The notes beneath the pieces were generated by a model. That model searched no databases. It was not told the DNA's origin and saw only the letters and a program-made list of their open reading frames with translations. DNA of 35,414 nucleotides. Origin: Symbiodinium natans (Eukaryota > Sar > Dinophyceae > Suessiales > Symbiodiniaceae). Below are positions 23,201 to 30,944 of this stretch, piece after piece (the stretch's first letter is position 1; each line of letters opens with the position of its first letter). The DNA lies in contig CAJNDS010001087.1 in NCBI GenBank assembly GCA_905221605.1, forward strand, positions 1-35,414, in the 5' to 3' direction. A program made the position numbers and the translations under genes.

Positions 23201-25997
23201 CGCTGGACGTGGCCGGGAAGGGCTACTTGACAGCAGGGGACATGCGGCCCTTTGCAGAGCAGACCGGCTTCAGTGGCAGCGACCAGGAGTGGCAGCAGGA
23301 GTTTGATGTCCTGTGCCGTGAGCGGGGTTCCACACATGGGATCAGATTGGATGCTTTTGTGACCCTGGTGAACGACTCGTCCGATGACGGGTGCTATTGT
23401 TCTGACAGCGAGCTGCGAAACCTGCTGCAGCCACAGACGCGTCCTGTTCCTCCCAAAGCGCCAGCGCCCGCAGCAAAATCCAAAGCAGCACAGCCGACTC
23501 CACCGGCAGGCACTCCTCCTCCACAGGAAGGGCCTGCGTGCCTGCTTATGCTTGTAGTTTGTCCTCGTAGATTCTGCGTCTGTGTACTTTTTGTGCTTGG
23601 AGGATCCGCGACGAGAGCTGATCGAGAAGGTGTTTCGAGCGCTGGACGTGGCCGGGAAGGGCTACTTGACAGCAGGGGAGATGCGGCCCTTTGCAGAGCA
23701 GGCCGGCTTCATTGGGAGCGACCAGGAGTGGCAGCAAGAGTTTGACCTCCTCCGTCGTGAGCGGGGCTCATCACAAGGGATCCGACTGGATGCTTTCGCG
23801 ACTCTGGTCAATGATCAGTCAGATGAGGGGTGCTATTGTTCTGACGACGAGTTGCGAAACCTGCTGCAGCCACAGACGCGTGCTGTTCCTTCCAAAGCGC
23901 CTGCACCAGCAGCAGAGCCGAAAGCAGCAATGCCCACACTGCCAGCAAGCACTCCTCCACAGGAAGGGCATGGTGTCACATTGTGTTCATGCTTGGCTGC
24001 ACATGGTTTGTGCTTGTGCCTGTAGATTCTGCGTCTGTGCGCTTATAGTGCTTGGAGGATCCGCGACGAGATCTGATCGAGGAGGTGTTTCGAGCACTAG
24101 ACAGGGCCAGGAAGGGCTATTTGACAGCAGGGGAGATGCGGCCCTTTGCAGAGCAGACCGGCTTCACTGGCACTGACTTGGAGTGGCAGCAGGAGTTTGA
24201 TCTCCTTTGCAGTGAGCGGGGTTCATCACAAGGGATCCGACTGGATGCTTTCGCGACTCTGGTCAATGATCAGTCAGATGAGGGGTGCTATTGTTCTGAC
24301 GACGAGTTGCGAAACCTGCTGCAGCCACAGACGCAGGCTGTTCCTTCCAAAGCGCCTGCACCAGCAGCAGAGCCGAAAGCAGCAACGCCCACGCTGCCAG
24401 CAAGCACTCCTCCACAGGAAGGGCGTGGTGTCAAGTTGTGCCTGTTTATGCTTGTAGGTTGTGCACGTAGATTCTGCGTCTGTGTGCTTGTAGTGCTTGG
24501 AGGATCCGCGACGAGAGCTGATCGAGGAGGTGTTTCGAGCACTAGACAGGGCCAGGAAGGGCTATTTGACAGCAGGGGAGATGCGGCCCTTTGCAGATCA
24601 GACCGGCTTCACTGGCACTGACTTGGAGTGGCAGCAGGAGTTTGATCTCCTTTGCAGTGAGCGGGGTTCATCACAAGGGATCCGACTGGATGCTTTCGCG
24701 ACTCTGGTCAATGATCAGTCAGATGAGGGGTGCTATTGTTCTGACGACGAGTTGCGAAACCTGCTGCAGCCACAGACGCGGGCCGTTCCTTCCAAAGCGC
24801 CTGCACCAGCAGCAGAGCCGAAAGCAGCAATGCCCACGCTGCCAGCAAGCACTCCTCCACAGGAAGGGCATGGTGTCAAATTGTGTTCATGCTTGGCTGC
24901 ACATGGTTTGTGCTTGTGCCTGTAGATTCTGTGTCTGTGTGCTTACAGTGCTTGGAGGATTCGCGACGAGAGCTGATCGAGGAGGTGTTTCGAGCACTAG
25001 ACAGGGCCAGGAAGGGCTATTTGACAGCAGGGGAGATGCGGCCCTTTGCAGAGCAGACCGGCTTCACTGGCACTGACTTGGAGTGGCAGCAGGAGTTTGA
25101 TCTCCTTTGCAGTGAGCGGGGTTCATCACAAGGGATCCGACTGGATGCTTTCGCGACTTTGGTCAATGATCAGTCAGATGAGGGGTGCTATTGTTCTGAC
25201 GACGAGTTGCGAAACCTGCTGCAGCCACAGACGCGGGCTGTTCCTTCCAAAGCGCCTGCACCAGCAGCAGAGCCGAAAGCAGCAACGCCCACGCTGCCGG
25301 CAAGCACTCCTCCGCAGGAAGGGCATGGTGTCAAGTTGTGCCTGTTTATGCTTGTAGTTTGTGCACGTAGATTCTGCGTATGTGTGCTTATAGTTTGGAG
25401 GATCCGCGACGAGAGCTGATCGAGGAGGTGTTTCGAGCACTAGACAAGGCCAGGAAGGGCTATTTGACAGCAGGGGAGATGCGGCCCTTTGCAGATCAGA
25501 CCGGCTTCCCTGGCACTGACTTGGAGTGGCAGCAGGAGTTTGAGCTGCTCTGCCGTGAGCAGGGCTCATCACAAGGGATAAGATTGGACGCCTTCGCGGC
25601 CCTTGTGAACGACCCGTCCGAGGAGGGTTGCTACCTTTCAGACAGCGAGCTTGGCCAACTACGTGAGCGATTGCAGTCAAAGCCGGACACGCTTGCCCCT
25701 GTCCCACGTGCAACGGCAGCAAACCCACGAAGGGAACGGATTGAGGCTGCTTTTCGAGCGATGGACACAGCAGGAAAGGGCTTCTTGACAGCAAGGGACA
25801 TGCGGCCCTTTGCAGAGCAGACCGGCTTCACTGGCACTGACTTGGAGTGGCAGCAGGAGTTCGATCTCCTTTGCCGTGAGCGGGGTTCATCACAAGGGAT
25901 CCGGCTGGATGCTTTCGCGACTCTGGTCAATGATCAGTCAGATGAGGGGTGCTACTGTTCGGACAGTGAGCTTGATGAGCTGCTCAATTCGCTTTGA
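20251..25997 (+). CDS. ubiquitin-like domain plus eleven tandem EF-hand-like domains
   Basis: Exons ending 20278 (VKLQIRTFQ), 20387-20424 (GGEHFLEVDPEET), 20507-20532 (VADVKVHLQ) and 20680 to about 20729 (NMLGVPSATQRLLQMG) assemble a ubiquitin-fold domain. Its pattern mirrors ubiquitin's first strands, TI-x-VK helix and QRL-x-x-G strand. A piece at 21060 onward (TMLSSCGELPEVLVLAR) would supply the last strand. Introns are GC (20279-20386), GT (20425-20506), GA (20533-20679) and, tentatively, GC (20730-21059). From 21299 eleven copies of an about 85-residue module follow: RRELIEAVFRALD, then VAGKGYLTAGDMRPFAEQTG, EWQQEF, IRLDAFATLVND and GCYCSDSELRNLL, each with a Pro/Ala linker. The module resembles an EF-hand pair, but loop 1 (D-V-A-G-K-G-Y-L-T-A-G-D/E) lacks acidic residues at positions 3 and 5, so Ca2+ binding is doubtful. 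The stop TGA ends at 25997. The start codon is unresolved. A link between the UBL and the array in one transcript is inferred from order, strand and compatible frame. Confidence 0.72.
21299..25994 (+). repeat. eleven-unit exon-intron tandem array
   Basis: Exons start at 21299, 21743, 22224, 22716, 23164, 23603, 24058, 24503, 24958 and 25401; the eleventh module begins at about 25720 inside the last exon. Unit length is about 440-490 bases and includes the intron, so exon plus intron was duplicated as a block. Introns are 21656-21742, 22103-22223, 22584-22715, 23076-23163 (GC donors) and 23527-23602, 23963-24057, 24418-24502, 24863-24957, 25318-25400 (GA donors). All are phase 0 and all end AG|GA. 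Modules 1-5 carry AGKGYLTAGD and GSDQEW; modules 7-10 carry ARKGYLTAGE and GTDLEW; module 6 is mixed. Confidence 0.95.
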
Positions 25998-27141
25998 CGA
26001 GCTTCGACTCTTTATTCCCAGCTGTCCAAGCTGCTGCAAGCCCATCGGCGCTCCTGTAGAAGCTGCGCAGGGCTTCCATGCAAAGGCAGAATGCTAAGGT
26101 CGTGACAAGTCGCCTATGCTGAAATGACGCGAGAGGGCGACTTTGTGCAACGAGGGTTCCCAGCCACTAGCCACTAGCCACTACAATTTTCACAAGTTTC
26201 ACTGCTGTCGCCCTTGAGCAGGCCTCAAACCAATGCCCAAAACACCAAAACCCTCGCATTGTACCATCCTGCTCGAGAGGCTGAGCAGCCGGCCCGGACA
26301 GCGCAGCAAATAGGGCTGGGATCAAAGCCAGACTTGGAAGAGAGATGTCCAGCGCATTCAACACCTGACGAATGTTCACAAGTCTGCAGCTGAAGCTGAA
26401 CGATGCACTTGCTTTTTGGAATTCCTGCTCTTCAGCTGACGTGCAATTGTCTTTTCTTCGTGTTCCTTCTCCTTCCTTTGTCTTCTTGCTGCTGTTGGGG
26501 GCCATGGCGGTGTTAGGATTTCGGGACTTGCCGTCGAGCATTTGGTGAGGTTTTGGATCGCGAGACCCACGACCCACACATGTGTAACGAGATGTAGTTA
26601 GATTCAGATGTCGACTTGGGTTTGGAGTTTGCGGCTATGCAAGCTTGTCACATCTTTGGTTGTTCTTGGGTGCAAGTTGTGATTGTCGCTTGTCCTTTGT
26701 TGTCTTTGATGTTTTGGCTTTCCGGTGTGTTTCTATGATGGGTCCGCTTGTGTCACCCTTTCTGCATAATCCGTGTGCTCGGAGCTTGGCTCGGGCTCAG
26801 GCAGGGGGGAGGTTCATGCCGCTGCCGCGCAAGCCCGGGCGGAACCCAGGAAGCCGCAGTGACACAGTGACACATCGTGATAGCCGCTCCGTGATCGCCG
26901 CTGGTAGCCTATGTGTGGGGACCATTGGGGACCCGTGGTCACATGAACACATATGAACACGAGGTTTCACTCAATTTCACTCCTTGGAGTGTCCTTGGGA
27001 GGCCTGGGTCCGACCGAACTTTCACATTCACGAAAACATGCAGGACCTGGAGGCCACAGCACAGTTAATACGTAGAGTATAGCTTATGTATAGCTGATGC
27101 GGTATGGGGGTCTGGGCCCATGGGTTGCCAGCATGTCTTAG
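25998..27141. other. intergenic stretch, no gene recognised
   Basis: A short perfect repeat CCACTAG-CCACTAG-CCACTA lies at 26163-26183. On the - strand a 136-codon frame (26167-26577) reads through but has no recognisable domain. The remainder looks like ordinary spacer. Confidence 0.4.
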
Positions 27142-28117
27142 GAGGAAGAAGCGCAGAACTTGCTGGGCGGCGGTGCCTTTGACGTCAAACGCCGCAGCCT
27201 CATTGAACTGCGGTGCAAAAACGTTCAAAGTGTTCAGCCCGCACTGCACCCTCGTTTGAGTCACTATGTTTGCCATGCAAGGTGCCGGGGTGGCTGTCCG
27301 GCGTGGCTTTGTGCAGAAGGCCGCAAGATCCATGCCTCTCCGCATCCCTTGCGACCGTGACTTGCAACATCTTGTGCCGATGACATCTATGACATGCTCC
27401 TTGCTACTTGAGGTCTATGGCATCCTCACAGCACAACTGGCCTTGACGGCCGTTGGCATAGATGTCTTGCATCCTGTCAGGGTGCTTCAGACTGTGGACA
27501 CGTGTCAAGGTCGCAAAGATCGAGTGCTTCAGGTGCTCATTGCTGCAGAGATTGTCCTGCTGGCTGCCGCATCAGGCGCTTTGAGAATGAATGGCCCTGT
27601 GAGTAGCTCGATTCATGTATGCTGTCGTTCCACTTCTGTCACATTCCTCTAGTCGTTGCTCATGAAGGGGATGTTGCCTCCTGGATCATGAGCCACGAGT
27701 GGCTCCTTGTAGTCTCGGCTCCTTGGCTCTCACTGGCTGGGCACTAGAAGGGCTGCCAAATCGTGTGTGCCGGCGTTTTTGCTGTGTGTGTGTACGGGGC
27801 CACGCAAGGCCATACAGTACAGGCAGTTGACTATGCTCAGAGCAGTTGAAGCGCTGTTGCCTCCCATCAGAGTACCCGAAAAGGGGTCTTTCAGCTCGAT
27901 CATGGCACCTCCTGCCCTGCTGTGCACGATCCCTCGGGAATGTGCCCCGTGCTCTGACAAACAGAGCTCAGCTCTAAGGCTCAGAAAGGGTCGTGAATGT
28001 ACAGGAACGTACGAATTCTGGCAAGCGGCGTGCGAGGTCGTTTGCAGACTTTCTCAAAAATGCCTACGTGAGTGCCCTCAGAACGCTTGAACGGCAGTGG
28101 ACTGGACGTCCAAAGAA

Positions 28118-28165
<48 letters not shown>

Positions 28166-30912
28166 GGGGGCGGGGGGGTGGGGGGGGATCGCTTCAGAGA
28201 AGCTAAGTCAGGAGAAACATTGAGTTAAGGGGTCGTGGGGAAGGCGTCGTGGGGTTCATCTCGTATCCACCAATGCAGGAGCGTGTGCTTGATTTTGAGG
28301 CGCAAGGGCAAATGGAAGCAGCTCCAAGTGTTGGGCCACCCTTCAAAAAAGACATCAGCATGGACCTTTGCACAAGCCCAGGTACCAGGGCAATCCTGGC
28401 CTATTTTCATTGCTGACAATTCACTCAACCTATAAACCTCCAGGGGCGCATGAAGTTTTTTGGTTCGTGTTGCAGCGAACCAGGTCATGGGCACCTTTTC
28501 GGTGATGTCGGAGCCTGTGCATCAAGTCAGCATCACCATCGCAAGAAGAAGTGAGGGAACTGCGAGGGAACTGCGCGCAGTATTGCGCAGTTTGAGAATG
28601 TGTGCAAATGTGCTCGATGCCTTGGATGTGTAGGCAACTATGGAACATGCTGCAGCCATAGCAAGTTGTTCCAGTGGCAGTCCTGCGTGAGGTGTGTGAT
28701 GTTGTGCTGCCGCGAGCAGCTCAGGCAAGAGATGAGAGGTTCTCGATCCTGTTAAGCAAAAAGCACATGTCTAAAGATAAGATAATACCTATATTTTACG
28801 GGGCTGCGCCCATGGGCGGGCAGCGCAGGCAGAAGCGCGGGGGCGAGCAGATCCGTCATAGGGTTGGGTGGGGTTTCTCTAAGCGTTTGAGGCCCCTAAA
28901 CTCCCTTGAAGTTTCTAAGCATTTTGAGGCCCCTAAACTCCCTTAAAATCTCTAAGCGTTTGAGGCTCCCTTAAAGTTTCTAAGCATTTTCAGGTCCCTA
29001 AACTCCCTTCAAATCTCTAAGCGTTTGAGGCCTAGACTCCCTTAAAGTTTCTAAGCACTTTACAAGCTTTTTCCTAGCCCCGGGCTGAGACACGTCGCTT
29101 ATGCCCGCCCTTTGGGGGGCATCATGCTCCTGATGCGCCCCCGGGGTCCCGCCCCGGGAGCCGCCTGATGCTCCTGATGCGCGCCTGGGGGTCCCAGGCT
29201 GGACCCGCTGATGCTCATGATGCGCGCCCTCTGGGGGCCTCCGTGGCGACGCAAAAAACCACGAAAAAAAAACCGTTCACCGGCGGCACGCAGGGGTCGG
29301 CGGCACTGGCGTCCGGCCTAATTCTGCTTCGCAGAAGGCCGAAGGCCAGCAAGGCTATTCCCGGGACGACCCGGGTTAAAAGGTCCGCCAATGCTCGGTC
29401 CTTGGGGACCTCGCGCTGCCCGATTTAATGGCTGCCGCCAATGCCGCCGACCCCCAACTGGCCGGCCTCCGCAGCTTCGCAGACCGCCCTCGGCCGTGTC
29501 GCCTGCCAGCGCCCTGTCTGCCAGGCGGGCACAGTTCAACCCGGACTCTATACCTTAAGAACCTGAAACCTTGGGTTTTTTCCTCTTAAATTAGCAGTCT
29601 TTAAGCCATCCCAACAGAACCCAAACCCCAAATTCCAAACCCCAAACCCCTAAACCCTAAACCCTAAATTTAGGGTTTAGGGTGTAGGGTGTAGGGTTTA
29701 GGGTTTAGGGTTTCGCCTCAAACCCCACACCCCAAACCTCAGACAACCCCTACCCTCAAAGCCTTCGAGGCCCCCAAGCCCATGCATGGGGGAAGGATGG
29801 TTTGCCGCCGAAGAAACACGAAAGCTCTCAGGCCTAGGCCCGAGACCCAAAACACTTGGGCATGCATTGGAGCCCATAGAATTATTCATGCATTTGGGCA
29901 TAGGGGGGGCAAAGATGTGGGGTGAGGGGAGCGCGGAAAGTGGGGAAGGTGGGGGGAGCGGAACTTGAGGGAATGGCAGGGGCGGAGAAGGGAATGTTTG
30001 GGCATGCATTGGAGCCCATTGTTTGGGCATGCATTGGAGCCATAGGAGGCAAAGATGTGGGGGGTGAGGGGAGCGGGGAGGGTGGGGAGGGTGAGGGGGG
30101 AGGGGGGGGCGGGGAGGGTTTGGGCATGCATTGGAGCCCATAGAATACTTCAGGAAAGTGGGGAAGGTGGGGGGAGCGGACACTGCAGGGAATGGAAAAG
30201 GGGCGAACATTGGACGCACAGAACACTTCGAGGCGTTTGGGCAGAGGGTGAAGCACTGTGGGTGAGGAAAGCGCGGAGGCAATATGTGGGGGGATGAGGG
30301 AGCGGTAGGGTCGGGAGGTGAGGGGTGGGGTGGGGGGTGGTGGGGGCGGTGAGAGTTTGGTCATGCATTGGAGGCCCTAGAATACTTCAGGCAAGGGGGC
30401 AACGATCTAACGCACATGAAGGAATGGGGGGGGGGGGAGGAAAGGGTTTGGAAGGGTAGTGGGGGGAGGGTTGGGGGTGGGGAGGGTGAGGTGGGTGGGG
30501 GGGGCGGGGAGGGTTTGGGCATGCATTGGAGCCCATAGAATTATTCATGCGTTTGGGCATAGGGGGGGCAAAGATCTGGGGGGCAAAGATGTGGGGTGAG
30601 GGGAGCGCGGAAAGTGGGGAAGGTGGGGGGAGCGGAACTTGAGGGAATGGCAGGGGCGGAGAAGGGAATGTTTGGGCATGCATTGGAGCCCATTGTTTGG
30701 GCATGCGTTGGAGCCCAGAGTATGGGGAAGGCAGAGGGGGAGCACGGGGTGAGGGGAGCGAGAGCAAAGATGTGGGGGGTGAGGGGAGGGGGTGGGGAGG
30801 GTGAGGGGGGTGGGGGGGGCGGGGAGGGTTTGGGCATGCATTGGAGCCCATAGAATACTTCAGGCAAAGGGGGCAAAGATCTGACGCAACATGAAGGAAT
30901 GGGGCGTCACTG

Positions 30913-30944
<32 letters not shown>

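Noticed and set aside
22158-25930. - strand open frames opposite the EF-hand-like array
   Set aside because: They repeat with the array and are antisense shadows of strongly biased coding sequence.
26167-26577. 136-codon - strand frame with a basic start (SSKKTKEGEGTRRKD)
   Set aside because: No recognisable domain and no splice or homology support. It could be real, but it would be the only - strand gene in the window.
27320-27412. Continuous 128-codon frame through two TMBIM introns
   Set aside because: The 93- and 84-base stretches are multiples of three without stops, but removing them restores the family sequence (GFVQK-VYGILTAQLALT-VLIAAE).
29090-29572. Possible SINE with pol III promoter
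   Set aside because: I could not find convincing A and B boxes or a 3' tail; kept only as a GC-rich repetitive element.
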